From the NCBI RefSeq assembly GCF_000264455.2, contig NC_017956.1, positions 3,330,001 to 3,394,000 of the forward strand: DNA of 64,000 bases. Direction: 5' to 3'. Positions 1 through 8,726 of this stretch are shown here, piece after piece (position 1 is the stretch's first letter; each line of letters opens with the position of its first letter). The notes beneath the pieces are model-generated. The model had not been told where the DNA came from and searched no databases. It saw nothing but the letters and a program-made list of their open reading frames with translations. The stretch is from Tistrella mobilis KA081020-065. Lineage in GTDB: Bacteria > Pseudomonadota > Alphaproteobacteria > Tistrellales > Tistrellaceae. The position numbers and the translations under genes are program-made.

Positions 1-14
1 AAGTTTTCAACCGA

Positions 15-36
15 GCCCGCCGGTATGCCGGCGGGC
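15..36. terminator. GC-rich hairpin ending the gene upstream of asd
   Basis: A perfect 9-bp inverted repeat (GCCCGCCGG / CCGGCGGGC) closes a TATG tetraloop. No T-run follows, so it may be a weak terminator or an mRNA 3' stabiliser of whatever gene ends just left of the window. In many alphaproteobacteria leuB lies upstream of asd, but no coding sequence of that gene is visible here. A near-copy of this hairpin occurs at 30526-30544. Confidence 0.45.
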
Positions 37-75
37 ATTGCGTGTGGCCATCCAAGCTGTTAGCGTGCGCCGCGC

Positions 76-105
76 TTGCAGACGGGGGACTCTGTGCCAT
101 ATCTC
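76..105 (+). promoter_or_regulatory. weak candidate sigma-70 promoter for asd
   Basis: TTGCAG (76-81) and TATCTC (100-105) are separated by 18 bases and lie about 45 bases upstream of the asd start codon. The -35 box is good and the -10 box is only fair. This is a reading of the sequence by eye; transcription could instead come from upstream. Confidence 0.25.
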
Positions 106-148
106 CGTCCTGCGCTCATCAACCTCTCTGCCTCCAAGGAACAGCCCC

Positions 149-1141
149 ATGCGGATCGGTATCGTCGGCGCCACCGGCGCGGTCGGTCAGGAGACGATCC
201 AGGTCCTGAAGGACCGTGGTTTCCCCGTGACCGAGCTTCATCTCTTCGCCTCCGAGCGGAGCGCCGGCAAAACCACCGAAACCGCGTTCGGCACCATCAC
301 CATCGAGCCGTTCTCGGTGGATGCGGCGCGGGGCATGGACATCGTGTTCCTGGCGGTTTCGGGTGATTTCGCCAAGGAATATGCGCCGCAGATCGCCGCC
401 GAAGGCGGTGCGGTGGTGATCGACAACTCCTCGGCCTTCCGCTACGACGATGCGGTGCCGCTGGTGGTGCCCGAGATCAACGGCCGCCGCGCGCTGGGGC
501 AGAAGCTGATCGCCAATCCGAACTGCACCACGGCGATCCTGCTGATGGCGCTCGCCCCCCTGCACGAGGCTTTCGGCGTGAAGCGCGCCATCGTCTCGAC
601 CTATCAGGCGGCGAGCGGCGCCGGCGCCGAGGGCATGACCGAGCTGGAACAGGGCGCGCGCCAGTATCTGGCGGGTGAGCCGGTGACGGCGTCGAAGTTC
701 GCCCATCCGCTGGCCTTCAACCTGATCCCGCATATCGACAGCTTCCAGGACAATGGCTACACCCGCGAGGAGATGAAGGTCCTCTGGGAGACGCGGAAGA
801 TCATGGAAGCGCCCGAGGTGCTGCTGAGCTGCACGGCCGTGCGCGTGCCGACCATGCGCGCCCATGCCGAAGCGGTGACCATCGAGACGCGGCACCCGGT
901 CACCCCGGCGGCGGCGCGCGAGGTTCTGGCCAAGGCCCAGGGCGTCACGCTGGCCGATGATCCGGCGAACAAGCTCTACCCGATGCCGCTGACCGCCTCG
1001 TCGAAGTATGACGTGGAAGTCGGCCGGATCCGCGAGAGCCTGGTCTTCGGCGAAACCGGTCTCGACTTCTTCGTCTGCGGCGACCAGCTGCTGAAGGGCG
1101 CCGCCCTCAACACGGTGCAGATCGCCGAACTGCTGGTCTGA
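149..1141 (+). CDS. asd: aspartate-semialdehyde dehydrogenase
   Basis: This enzyme reduces aspartyl phosphate to aspartate semialdehyde with NADPH. It is the branch point to lysine, diaminopimelate, threonine and methionine, and acts in the cytoplasm. The 330-residue protein opens with the dinucleotide-binding motif GATGAVG (residues 7-13), has the DNSSAFR segment near residue 92, and carries the catalytic Cys126 in NPNCTT. The length is normal for the family. The reading frame is open upstream to base 38, but I chose the ATG at 149 because the protein then starts at the conserved beta strand MRIGIVG and AAGGA (135-139) sits nine bases before it. A strong terminator follows at 1183-1217, so the gene is probably transcribed alone or as the last gene of an operon. 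The family call is firm. Confidence 0.96.
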   Translation: MRIGIVGATGAVGQETIQVLKDRGFPVTELHLFASERSAGKTTETAFGTITIEPFSVDAARGMDIVFLAVSGDFAKEYAPQIAAEGGAVVIDNSSAFRYDDAVPLVVPEINGRRALGQKLIANPNCTTAILLMALAPLHEAFGVKRAIVSTYQAASGAGAEGMTELEQGARQYLAGEPVTASKFAHPLAFNLIPHIDSFQDNGYTREEMKVLWETRKIMEAPEVLLSCTAVRVPTMRAHAEAVTIETRHPVTPAAAREVLAKAQGVTLADDPANKLYPMPLTASSKYDVEVGRIRESLVFGETGLDFFVCGDQLLKGAALNTVQIAELLV

Positions 1142-1182
1142 CCGGCTGCTGGTCTGACTGGCCGCACCGGACACTCTGCCGG

Positions 1183-1217
1183 AAGGCCGGCCTCCCATTG
1201 GTGAGGCCGGCCTTTTT
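1183..1217 (+). terminator. intrinsic terminator of asd
   Basis: A perfect 12-bp stem (1183-1194 pairing with 1203-1214) closes an 8-base loop and runs into TTTTT. It begins about 40 bases after the asd stop codon and is a textbook Rho-independent terminator on the plus strand. Confidence 0.9.
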
Positions 1218-1315
1218 CGTGCGGATCGCGCGGGCTCGTGCTACCCAGGAAGGACAGCCCCCGCCCGGCCCGAAACCGGCCGCAGAAGCAGACGGGGCAC
1301 GAGGGAGTGGAGATC

Positions 1316-1975
1316 ATGCACATCCTGCGTCCGCCCTTCCGCATGGAGGATGATGCCGCCCTGGACTTCGCCGCCCGGCGCGGCTTCGGTCTGGCGGTCG
1401 CGGCCGATGGCGGCGATCCGCTGGGGTCGCACATCCCCTTCATCATCCGGCGCGACCCCGATCAGACCGTGGTGCAGTTCCACCTGACCGCCGGCAATCC
1501 GCTGGTGGCGCAGGCGGCGGCCGGCGCCCGTTTCCTGATCGCGGTTGCCGGGCCGGACGCCTATGTCTCCAACGACTGGTATGTCTCGGAAGACCAGGTC
1601 TCGACCTGGCTCTACGAGGCGGTGCATCTGTCGGGCCGGGCGCGGCTGCAGCCGGTGGACGACAATCGCGGCCATGGCGATGCCCTTCTCGCCGTAGCCG
1701 AAGCACGACTGCCCAAACCGGCCTGGAGCCTGGAGACGATGGAGCCGCAGAAGCGCCAGGCCATGCTCGACGGTATCCGGGTCGTCGAGGTGATCGTCGA
1801 TCGGATCGAGGGGCAGTCCAAGCTCAACCAGCACAAGACCGACGCCGACCATGTGGCAGTGGCCAACCGGCTGGCATGGGCCGGAACGACGCCGGCGCAG
1901 GAGCTTGCCCGCCGCATGCGGGAGCTGCGCCCGGATCTCGTCTATGATTTTCCGGACGCCGACGACATGCCCTGA
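1316..1975 (+). CDS. PaiB-like FMN-binding protein
   Basis: The 219-residue protein belongs to the PaiB / FMN-binding negative transcriptional regulator family, a split-barrel flavin fold. Family features are the opening MHILRPPF, the central segment YVSNDWYVSEDQVSTWLYEAV (residues about 83-103) and the C-terminal KLNQHKTDADHVAVANRL segment. In Bacillus PaiB represses sporulation and protease genes; in proteobacteria the role is unknown and may be redox or detoxification of small molecules. The ATG at 1316 follows a GGGAGTGGAG ribosome-binding site and gives a normal length. The stop codon directly abuts the stop of the convergent minus-strand gene. The family call is solid and the biological role is not established. 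Confidence 0.88.
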   Translation: MHILRPPFRMEDDAALDFAARRGFGLAVAADGGDPLGSHIPFIIRRDPDQTVVQFHLTAGNPLVAQAAAGARFLIAVAGPDAYVSNDWYVSEDQVSTWLYEAVHLSGRARLQPVDDNRGHGDALLAVAEARLPKPAWSLETMEPQKRQAMLDGIRVVEVIVDRIEGQSKLNQHKTDADHVAVANRLAWAGTTPAQELARRMRELRPDLVYDFPDADDMP

Positions 1976-2533
1976 TCAGCCGAATCGGGTGACGGCCAGT
2001 TGCCGCCCCAGATCGTCGGCGCGTACCGACTGAACCGCGCGATAAGCGGCAATCACCGAAGATGCCTCGGGGCGATTGGTGACGAAATTCTGAAACAGCC
2101 CGAACAGACTTCCCGCGCCCCGCGCCGTGGCCATGCCGCCATCACCGGCCCCGGCCGTATCGTCGAGGACGGTTGAATTGGCCGTGGCCTCGTAGCGCGC
2201 GGCTGCGCGGGACGGGCCGGTGACGTCGGCGGGGCTGTAGCTGCGCGCCGTGAAGCCGGGATCGGCCTGAAGTGCGATCAGAGTGGAAAGCGTGCCGGCA
2301 GAAAACCGCTGCCCGAAGCCGGATCCCCGCTGCTGTTCCTGGTTCTGCTGGTCGCGCGCCAGTGCCTGTTCGAAGGCACTGCCGCCATCCTCGCCGCCGG
2401 TGCCCGAGGGATCGACGCGGCGGATTTCATCCTGCCAGCCGTCGCCCACCGCCGTGCTGCGCGCGGTCGAACCGCCCCAGCCCGGAACCGGGCGGGCCGT
2501 CTCGATACGGCGGATGGCGTCGAGCGCGGACAT
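1976..2533 (-). CDS. hypothetical protein, Gln/Ala-rich
   Basis: I do not recognise this 185-residue protein. It has no predicted signal peptide or membrane segment. Its first half is polar and low in complexity, with a Gln-rich patch (RDQQNQEQQRG) near residue 61; the second half (about 80-185) is more helical and ends in a stretch that looks folded. Codon use (strong GC3) matches the neighbouring genes, which supports real coding. It lies downstream of the dpp operon on the same strand, about 240 bases away and behind a hairpin, so it probably has its own promoter. Its stop abuts that of the PaiB-like gene. A spurious open frame in high-GC DNA cannot be fully excluded. Confidence 0.55.
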   Translation of the reverse strand: MSALDAIRRIETARPVPGWGGSTARSTAVGDGWQDEIRRVDPSGTGGEDGGSAFEQALARDQQNQEQQRGSGFGQRFSAGTLSTLIALQADPGFTARSYSPADVTGPSRAAARYEATANSTVLDDTAGAGDGGMATARGAGSLFGLFQNFVTNRPEASSVIAAYRAVQSVRADDLGRQLAVTRFG

Positions 2534-2715
2534 GGGCGGCCAGAGGCTCCCGAGGGTGGATCAGCGGATAAGGGACGGTCCAGGCATCGGCGGAACAGAC
2601 TATGCGGGACGGAAACGCCTGGAATGATCGGAGTTTAGACAATTCCCGGCGGTCCCGCCAGTGGCCGTGAGATGTCCTGTCAATGGCGGTCGATGGGCAG
2701 GCTGCGGCAAAGGGT

Positions 2716-2751
2716 GGGCCGGCCGTGACAGGATGATGTCACGACCGGCCC
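2716..2751 (-). terminator. hairpin downstream of dppF
   Basis: A 14-bp stem with one mismatch (2716-2729 with 2738-2751) closes an 8-base loop just after the dppF stop codon on the minus strand. There is no clear T-run, so termination may be partial. Apart from this hairpin I see nothing in the 2534-2775 gap. Confidence 0.5.
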
Positions 2752-2775
2752 GGGGCATGCGTCATCCGGCGAGGG

Positions 2776-3765
2776 TCAGGGCTGAGCCAGCACCTCCTCG
2801 GCACGATGACAGGCGACCCGTCGCGGCCCTACCGGCCGAAGCTCCGGCCGCTCGGTCTTGCAGCGGTCGATGGCGAACGGGCAGCGGCGATGGAAGGTGC
2901 AGCCCGGCGGCGGCGCCAGGGGCGACGGCAGCTCGCCGCCGATCGGCTGGCGCACCGCCCGCTCATCCGGGTCGATGCGCGGCGTGGCGGCAAGCAGGGC
3001 GCGGGTATAGGGGTGCGCCGGCGCGTCGAACAGGACGTCCTTGTCCGCCTGCTCCACGGCGCGGCCCAGATACATCACCATCACCTCGTCGGCAATGTGG
3101 CGCACCACCGACAGATCATGGCTGATGAAAACATAGGCGACGCCGAATTCCTGCTGCAGATCGATCAGCAGGTTCAGCACCTGGGCCTGGATCGACACGT
3201 CGAGCGCCGAGACCGGCTCGTCCGCCACCACCACCGCCGGATCGAGCATCAGCGCCCGGGCGATGGCGACGCGCTGACGCTGGCCGCCCGAGAACATGTG
3301 CGGGTAGCGCCCCGCCTGTTCCGGCCGGAGCCCGACCCTGGCCATCATCGCCGCCACCCTCTCCCGCCGCGCCGCGCGGTCGAGATCGGTGTTGATGGCA
3401 AGCGGTTCCTCCAGCGTCTGAGCCACGGTCTTGCGCGGGTTGAGCGAGGCATAGGGGTTCTGGAACACCATCTGCACCCGCCGGCGCAGCCGGCGCAGGG
3501 TGGCGGCATCCGCACCCGCCACATCGGCACCGTCGATGACCAGCCGGCCCGCGGTCGGCTTTTCGATCATCACCAGCTGACGGGCAAGGGTCGACTTGCC
3601 GCAGCCGCTTTCGCCGACCACCGCCAGTGTCCGACCGGGCGCCACCTCGAAGCTGACCCCGTCCAGCGCCTTGAGCACGGCCGGGCCCTTGAGGAAGCCC
3701 CGCGGCACCTCGTAATGGCGGGTCAGATCCTCCGACACCAGGATCGGTGCGATCGGCTCAGCCAT
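2776..3765 (-). CDS. dppF: dipeptide/oligopeptide ABC transporter ATPase, second subunit
   Basis: This is the second of two cytoplasmic ATPases that power the importer encoded by the upstream genes. The 329-residue protein has the Walker A motif GESGCGKST near residue 54, a Q-loop followed by NPYASLNPR (typical of the DppF/OppF branch), the signature [14 protein letters not shown], Walker [12 protein letters not shown] and a switch His in FISHD. The C-terminal oligopeptide extension contains CTFHRRCP and a later Cys, as in the DppD/OppF family. I chose the ATG at 3765 because GGAGGAG precedes it; the long upstream frame lies inside dppD. The start overlaps the end of dppD by eight bases, which points to translational coupling. 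Confidence 0.93.
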   Translation of the reverse strand: MAEPIAPILVSEDLTRHYEVPRGFLKGPAVLKALDGVSFEVAPGRTLAVVGESGCGKSTLARQLVMIEKPTAGRLVIDGADVAGADAATLRRLRRRVQMVFQNPYASLNPRKTVAQTLEEPLAINTDLDRAARRERVAAMMARVGLRPEQAGRYPHMFSGGQRQRVAIARALMLDPAVVVADEPVSALDVSIQAQVLNLLIDLQQEFGVAYVFISHDLSVVRHIADEVMVMYLGRAVEQADKDVLFDAPAHPYTRALLAATPRIDPDERAVRQPIGGELPSPLAPPPGCTFHRRCPFAIDRCKTERPELRPVGPRRVACHRAEEVLAQP

Positions 3766-4762
3766 GGGCCATCTCCTCCGCCGGACTTGGCCGGCCGGCA
3801 TCGTCGAGCGGCGTGTGGCAGCGCACCGCCGCATCCGGCCCCCAGGGCCTGAGCGACGGCTGCACCGCCCGGCAATGCGGCACGGCATGGGGGCAGCGCG
3901 GCTCCAGCAGGCAGCCCGGCGGGCGGTCATACTGGCCCGGCACGACGCCCGGGATCGCATTCAGCCGGCGCTTGCCCGCCGCCCGCTCCGGCAGAGCCTC
4001 CAGCAGGGCGGCGGTGTAGGGATGGCGGGGATGGCGGAAGATCCCGGGCACCTGCCCCGTTTCCACCACCTGCCCCGCATACATCACCGCCACCCGTTTT
4101 GCGGTTTCCGCCACCACGGCCAGGTCATGGGTGATCAGGATCAGGGCCATGCCCCGGTCGCGCTGCAGCCCCAACAGCAAATCCAGGATCTGCGCCTGAA
4201 TGGTGACGTCGAGTGCCGTGGTCGGCTCGTCGGCGATCAGCAACCTTGGGTTGCAGGCGATCGCCATGGCGATTACCACGCGCTGGTTCATGCCGCCCGA
4301 AAGCTGGTGGGGGTAAGAATCGATCCGCGCTCTGGGGTCGGGAATGCCCACCTGGTCCAGCAGGTCGACGGCGCGTTCGCGCAGCTGCCGGCGGCTGCCG
4401 CCTTCGTGCACCTTTAACGCCTCGATGATCTGGAAGCCGATCGTGTAGCAGGGGTTGAGGCTGGTCAGCGGGTCCTGGAAGACCATCGCCACATCCTTGC
4501 CGGTGAGCCGGCGGCGGGCACGTCCCGACAGCGACAGCAGGTCGGTGCCGGCAAAGGTCAGCCGCTGCGCCTCCACCCGGGCGGTCGGCGGCAGCAGCCC
4601 CATGACCGCGAGCGAGCTGACGCTCTTGCCCGACCCGCTTTCGCCGACGATGCCCAGCACCTCGCCCGCATCCACCGAGAGCGAGACGCCGTCCACCGCC
4701 CGGAAGGCACGATCGCCCGTGCCGAAGGTAACGGTCAGGCCGTCGATATCGAGCAGGGCCAT
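3758..4762 (-). CDS. dppD: dipeptide/oligopeptide ABC transporter ATPase, first subunit
   Basis: This is the partner ATPase of the dpp importer, 334 residues long. It shows Walker A GESGSGKS near residue 35, the DppD-type segment DPLTSLNP after the Q-loop, signature [15 protein letters not shown], Walker [13 protein letters not shown] and switch LITHD. The C-terminal region has the Cys-rich [15 protein letters not shown] segment of the family. The ATG at 4762 shares its A with the last base of the dppC stop codon (TGATG), so translation is coupled. The minus-strand order is dppA-B-C-D-F, the classical arrangement. Confidence 0.93.
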   Translation of the reverse strand: MALLDIDGLTVTFGTGDRAFRAVDGVSLSVDAGEVLGIVGESGSGKSVSSLAVMGLLPPTARVEAQRLTFAGTDLLSLSGRARRRLTGKDVAMVFQDPLTSLNPCYTIGFQIIEALKVHEGGSRRQLRERAVDLLDQVGIPDPRARIDSYPHQLSGGMNQRVVIAMAIACNPRLLIADEPTTALDVTIQAQILDLLLGLQRDRGMALILITHDLAVVAETAKRVAVMYAGQVVETGQVPGIFRHPRHPYTAALLEALPERAAGKRRLNAIPGVVPGQYDRPPGCLLEPRCPHAVPHCRAVQPSLRPWGPDAAVRCHTPLDDAGRPSPAEEMAHG

Positions 4763-5658
4763 CAGCGTTTCATCCTGGGATCGAGGGCGTCGCGCAGGCC
4801 ATCGCCCAGCAGATTGAAGGCGAGCACGGTGATGAGGATCGCAAGGCCCGGCAGGGTGACCACCCACCAGGCGCGCTGGATGTATTGCAGCACGCCGGCC
4901 AGCATGGTGCCCCATTCCGGGGTCGGCGGCTGGGCACCGAGACCCAGGAAGCCGAGCGCCGCCGCATCCAGGATCGCGGTCGAAAAGCCGAGCGTCGCCT
5001 GCACGATCAACGGCGCCATGCAATTGGGCAGGATGGCGCTGAACATCAGCCGCAGCGGCCCCGCGCCCGCCAGGCGCGAGGCGGTGACATATTCCTTGTT
5101 CACCTCACCCATCGCCGCCGCACGGGTGAGGCGGACATAATGGGGCAGCACCACGATCGCGATCGCGAACATGGCATTGGCGAGGCCGGGGCCCAGAATG
5201 GCGACGATCGCGATGGCGAGCAGCAGGCTGGGCAGGGCCAGCATGATGTCCATCAGCCGCATGATCACCGTGTCGACCACCCCGCCGAAATAGCCGGCGA
5301 GCAGGCCGAGCAGAATGCCCGCCGCCAGCGACAGGGTGACGACGATGACGCCGATCAGCAGGCTGAGCCTGGCGCCGTGGATCAGCCGCGAGAGCATGTC
5401 GCGGCCGACATCGTCGGTGCCGAGCGGGAAGCTCCAGCTGCCGCCATCGGCGAAGGCCGGCGGCACCAGCAGGGCATCACGGAACTGCGCCGACGGGTCA
5501 TGGGGCGCCACGACATCGGCGAAGACCGCGAGCAGGGTGATGATCACGATCACCACCAGCCCGGCGACGGCACCGGGGTTGCGCCTGAAATCGGACCAGA
5601 AGGCGGCGAGCGCGCCAGGGGGCGTCGGCGCCGTGGTTGACGGGGTGGCGGTGCTCAT
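4762..5658 (-). CDS. dppC: dipeptide ABC transporter permease, DppC-type
   Basis: This inner-membrane permease forms the channel together with DppB. The protein of about 298 residues has a short cytoplasmic N-terminus, a first membrane helix near residues 33-52, a periplasmic stretch, and then five further helices. The EAA loop lies around [28 protein letters not shown]. The stretch [22 protein letters not shown] is the DppC/OppC hallmark. The frame opens two codons earlier with TTG; I use the ATG at 5658. The ribosome-binding site is poor, and the 81-base gap to dppB suggests independent initiation within one transcript. Confidence 0.92.
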   Translation of the reverse strand: MSTATPSTTAPTPPGALAAFWSDFRRNPGAVAGLVVIVIITLLAVFADVVAPHDPSAQFRDALLVPPAFADGGSWSFPLGTDDVGRDMLSRLIHGARLSLLIGVIVVTLSLAAGILLGLLAGYFGGVVDTVIMRLMDIMLALPSLLLAIAIVAILGPGLANAMFAIAIVVLPHYVRLTRAAAMGEVNKEYVTASRLAGAGPLRLMFSAILPNCMAPLIVQATLGFSTAILDAAALGFLGLGAQPPTPEWGTMLAGVLQYIQRAWWVVTLPGLAILITVLAFNLLGDGLRDALDPRMKR

Positions 5659-5739
5659 CGGCAACCGCGGTCCCGGGCCGCTATGGCAAAGACCATGACC
5701 GCAGGGGGTCTGGTCGCAATGGACATGCGGCAGCAGAGA

Positions 5740-6750
5740 TCAGCGTGCATGTCGGATCCGCGGATTGATGATGCCGTAAAGCAGGTCGACGATCAGGTTG
5801 ACGGCGATCACCACGCAGGAGACCAGCAGGATGCCGCCCTGAACCGACGGGTAGTCGCGCCGGCCGATCGATTCGATCAGCCATTTGCCGATGCCCGGCC
5901 AGGCGAAGATGGTCTCGGTCAGGATCGCGCCGGCAAGCAGCAGGCCGACCTGCAGACCGATCACCGTGATCACCGGAATGAGCGCGTTTCTGAGCGCATG
6001 GACCAGCACCACCCGGGTCGGGTTCAGCCCCTTGGCACGGGCGGTGCGGACATAGTCCTCGCCCAGCACCTCGAGCATCGACGAGCGGGTCATGCGCGCG
6101 ATGACGGCGAGCGGAATGGTGCCGAGCACGATGGCCGGCAGCACCAGATGATGCAGCGCCGACCAGAAGGCCTCCGGCTCGTCCGAGAGCAGGGTGTCGA
6201 TCAGCATGAAACCGGTCACCGGCTCCACGTAGTACATCACGCTGATCCGGCCCGACACCGGCGTCCAGCCGAGCGTCACCGAGAACAGCATGATCAGCAG
6301 CAGCCCCCACCAGAAGATCGGCATCGAATAGCCGGTGAGCGCCCCGGCCATGACCGTATGGTCGAGCGCCGAACCGCGCCGAACCGCGGCCAGAATGCCG
6401 GCGGGCAGGCCGATCGCGACCGCGAAGATCATCGCGGCGAAACTGAGTTCCAGCGTGGCCGGAAACAGGGTGAGGAAGTCGTTCAGCACCGGCGAGCGGG
6501 TGACGAGGGAGCGGCCGAAATCACCCTGGGCGAGCGACCACAGATAGCTGAAATACTGCTCCACCATCGGCCGGTCGAGGCCGAGCTGGGCCAGCATCTG
6601 GGCATGGCGTTCGGGGGTGAGGCCGCGTTCGCCCGCCAGCAGGGCGACCGGATCGCCCGGGATCAGCCGGATGAGGACGAAGGCGAAGAGGGTGACGCCG
6701 AGGAAGGTCGGCACGACCAGCCCCAGACGTCGGAACACGAAAGCGAACAT
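5740..6750 (-). CDS. dppB: dipeptide ABC transporter permease, DppB-type
   Basis: This is the second inner-membrane channel subunit, 336 residues. The N-terminal helix (FAFVFRRLGLVVPTFLGVTLF) followed by IRLIPGDPV is diagnostic of DppB/OppB. The FGRSL segment lies near residue 79, and the EAA loop reads YVRTARAKGLNPTRVVLVHALRNALIPVI. It ends with the family segment in which LLYGIINPRIR follows the last helix. Six membrane helices are expected. It lies 152 bases behind dppA, with a very stable hairpin in the gap that probably lowers its transcript level relative to dppA. Confidence 0.93.
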   Translation of the reverse strand: MFAFVFRRLGLVVPTFLGVTLFAFVLIRLIPGDPVALLAGERGLTPERHAQMLAQLGLDRPMVEQYFSYLWSLAQGDFGRSLVTRSPVLNDFLTLFPATLELSFAAMIFAVAIGLPAGILAAVRRGSALDHTVMAGALTGYSMPIFWWGLLLIMLFSVTLGWTPVSGRISVMYYVEPVTGFMLIDTLLSDEPEAFWSALHHLVLPAIVLGTIPLAVIARMTRSSMLEVLGEDYVRTARAKGLNPTRVVLVHALRNALIPVITVIGLQVGLLLAGAILTETIFAWPGIGKWLIESIGRRDYPSVQGGILLVSCVVIAVNLIVDLLYGIINPRIRHAR

Positions 6751-6834
6751 CTGACGGCGACCGCAGCTGCGGCGCGGCCGGCATCATCCGCGGACACGGG
6801 ATGGCACATGGACGGGGGAGTTGGGATGCACCGA

Positions 6835-6877
6835 GGCCGGCCGACGGTGTGGGGAGCCCCCGCACCTCCGGCCGGCC
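6835..6877 (-). terminator. intercistronic hairpin between dppA and dppB
   Basis: Bases 6835-6854 pair with 6858-6877 in a long GC-rich stem: an outer GGCCGGCC block, a two-base mismatch, GGTG with one wobble position, then GGGG. No T-run follows on the minus strand. In many binding-protein importers such a hairpin after the first gene protects its mRNA from 3' decay or attenuates transcription. That role is inferred here. Confidence 0.5.
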
Positions 6878-6902
6878 GCCGCAGATGGCGCCAGCGCGCG
6901 CC

Positions 6903-8498
6903 TCAGTCCTTGAGGCCCGGGCCGTAGAAGTAGTGACCGCCGAGCGGGTCGATCTTCCAGTCAGTGACCTCGGGACGGATCGGCTGATAGACCACCGAAT
7001 GGGCGATGGTCACCCAGGGGGCCTGCTCCTTGAAGATCACCTGGGCCTCTTCATAGAGCTTCGTGCGCTCCGCCTGGCCCGAGACCGTCTTGGCCTTCAT
7101 GATCAGGTCGTCGAAGGGCTTGTAGCACCAGCCGGCATAGTTGGAGCCGCCATTGGCCGCATCGCAGCCCAGCAGCACCGCCAGGAAGTTGTCGGGGTCG
7201 CCATTGTCGCCCGTCCAGCCGAGCAGCAGGGTCTGATGCTCACCGGCCTGGGCGCGCTTCAGATACTCGCCCCATTCATAGGACACGATCTGAGCCTTCA
7301 CCCCCACGGCCGCCCAGTCGGCCTGGATCATCTCGGCCATACGGCGGGCATTGGGGTTGTAGGGTCGCTGCACGGGCATCGCCCAGATGTCGGTCTCGAA
7401 CCCGTTCTCGAAACCGGCCTCCTTCAGCAGGGCCTTGGCCTTCTCGGGGTCGTAGGCGTAGTCCTCGACCTTGTCGTTATACGACCAGATGGTCGGCGGG
7501 ATCGGGTTCTTGGCGGCCTTGCCGGCGCCCTGATAGATCGCGTCGATGATCGCGGCCTTGTTGACCGCCATGTTCAGCGCCTGGCGCACCTTCACGTCGT
7601 CGAAGGGCTTCTTGCGGACGTTGAAGGCCAGATAGCCGATGTTCAGGCCTTCCTGCGACATCAGGTTGACCTTCGGGTCTTCCTTCATCTTCGCAAGATC
7701 GGCCGGGTTCGGATAGGGCATCACATGGCACTCGCCCGCCTGGATCTTGGCGTAGCGGACCGAGGCATCGGGCGTGATCGAGAAGACCAGCGTGTCGAGG
7801 CTGCTCTTGCCGCGCCAGTAGTCGGGATGCGCCTTGTAGCGGATCACCGCATCCTTCTGGTAGTTCACCAGCTGATACGGGCCGGTGCCGACCGGCTCCA
7901 GATCGACCTTCTCGGGCGTGCCGGCCTTCATCATCTGATCGGCGTATTCGGCCGACAGGATCGAGGCGAAATCCATCGCGATATTGGCGATGAACGGCGC
8001 TTCCGGACGGTTGAGCACGAAGCGGACCGTGTGGTCGTCCACCTTCTCCACCGCCTTCAGCAGCGAGGGCATGCTCATGCCCTGGAAGTATTCGTAGGTG
8101 CCGCCCGACACCTTGTTGTACGGGTGGTTCGGGTCCAGCTGGCGCATGAAGCTGAACACGACGTCGTCGGCGTTGAAGTCGCGGCTGGGTGTGAAGCTCT
8201 TGGTGGTCTGGAACTTCACGCCCTTGCGCAGATGGAAGGTGTAGGTCAGGCCGTCATCCGACACCTCGTAGCGCTCGGCCAGGCCGGGCTGCACGGTCGT
8301 GGTGCCGCGCTCGAACTCGACCAGCCGGTTGTAGACATTGCGCGAGCTGGCATCGAAGGTCGTGCCGGTCGTGAACAGCTGCGGGTTGAAGCCCTCGGGG
8401 CTGCCCTCCGAGCAGTAAACCATCGTCTTGGCTTCGGCAGCGCCGACCGCGCCGAGCAGGGCCGCGGCGGCAACCGCGCCCATCAGAGCCTTATTCAT
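6903..8498 (-). CDS. dppA: periplasmic dipeptide-binding protein
   Basis: This is the solute receptor of the dpp importer, 531 residues, family 5 extracellular binding protein (SBP_bac_5). A typical signal peptide ends at about residue 23 (AAEA, then KTMVYCSEG). The mature start VYCSEGSPEGFNPQ, the segment GTGPYQLVNYQ and the Asp/Gly-rich WTGDNGDPDNF region match DppA/SbpA proteins that bind dipeptides; E. coli DppA also binds heme. The ATG at 8498 is preceded by GGAGGGAG with good spacing. It is the first gene of the operon, and the promoter must lie between 8499 and about 8720. The exact ligand cannot be read from the sequence. Confidence 0.94.
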   Translation of the reverse strand: MNKALMGAVAAAALLGAVGAAEAKTMVYCSEGSPEGFNPQLFTTGTTFDASSRNVYNRLVEFERGTTTVQPGLAERYEVSDDGLTYTFHLRKGVKFQTTKSFTPSRDFNADDVVFSFMRQLDPNHPYNKVSGGTYEYFQGMSMPSLLKAVEKVDDHTVRFVLNRPEAPFIANIAMDFASILSAEYADQMMKAGTPEKVDLEPVGTGPYQLVNYQKDAVIRYKAHPDYWRGKSSLDTLVFSITPDASVRYAKIQAGECHVMPYPNPADLAKMKEDPKVNLMSQEGLNIGYLAFNVRKKPFDDVKVRQALNMAVNKAAIIDAIYQGAGKAAKNPIPPTIWSYNDKVEDYAYDPEKAKALLKEAGFENGFETDIWAMPVQRPYNPNARRMAEMIQADWAAVGVKAQIVSYEWGEYLKRAQAGEHQTLLLGWTGDNGDPDNFLAVLLGCDAANGGSNYAGWCYKPFDDLIMKAKTVSGQAERTKLYEEAQVIFKEQAPWVTIAHSVVYQPIRPEVTDWKIDPLGGHYFYGPGLKD

Positions 8499-8660
8499 GA
8501 AGTCTCCCTCCGGAAATCGTCCCGCGGGACCAGGGCGTCGGCGGCATCTCCCCCAAGATGCCGGGCTCCTCGGCCCTCCTCCTGCCCGCGGATTTCCGAA
8601 AGCCTATGCCAGCTTTCCGGGGAGCGTCAACGCCGCTGCAACACACGCCGGCGCTTCATG

Positions 8661-8672
8661 TTGGTATACCGG
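8661..8672. promoter_or_regulatory. GGTATACC palindrome, possible GntR-family operator
   Basis: TTGGTATACCGG contains a perfect 8-bp palindrome about 165 bases upstream of dppA, in otherwise GC-rich DNA. FadR-subfamily GntR regulators often bind TGGTATACCA-like sites. No regulator gene lies nearby, and a single palindrome can occur by chance. Confidence 0.25.
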
Positions 8673-8726
8673 ATGGGCGCACCGGTTGTGCGATGCAACG
8701 AAAGCGGGATGCCGGGGAGATGGCGC

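Noticed and set aside
119-1198. A 359-residue open frame antisense to asd
   Set aside because: It is Arg/His/Gly-rich and lies entirely opposite a clearly conserved gene; high-GC DNA produces such shadows.
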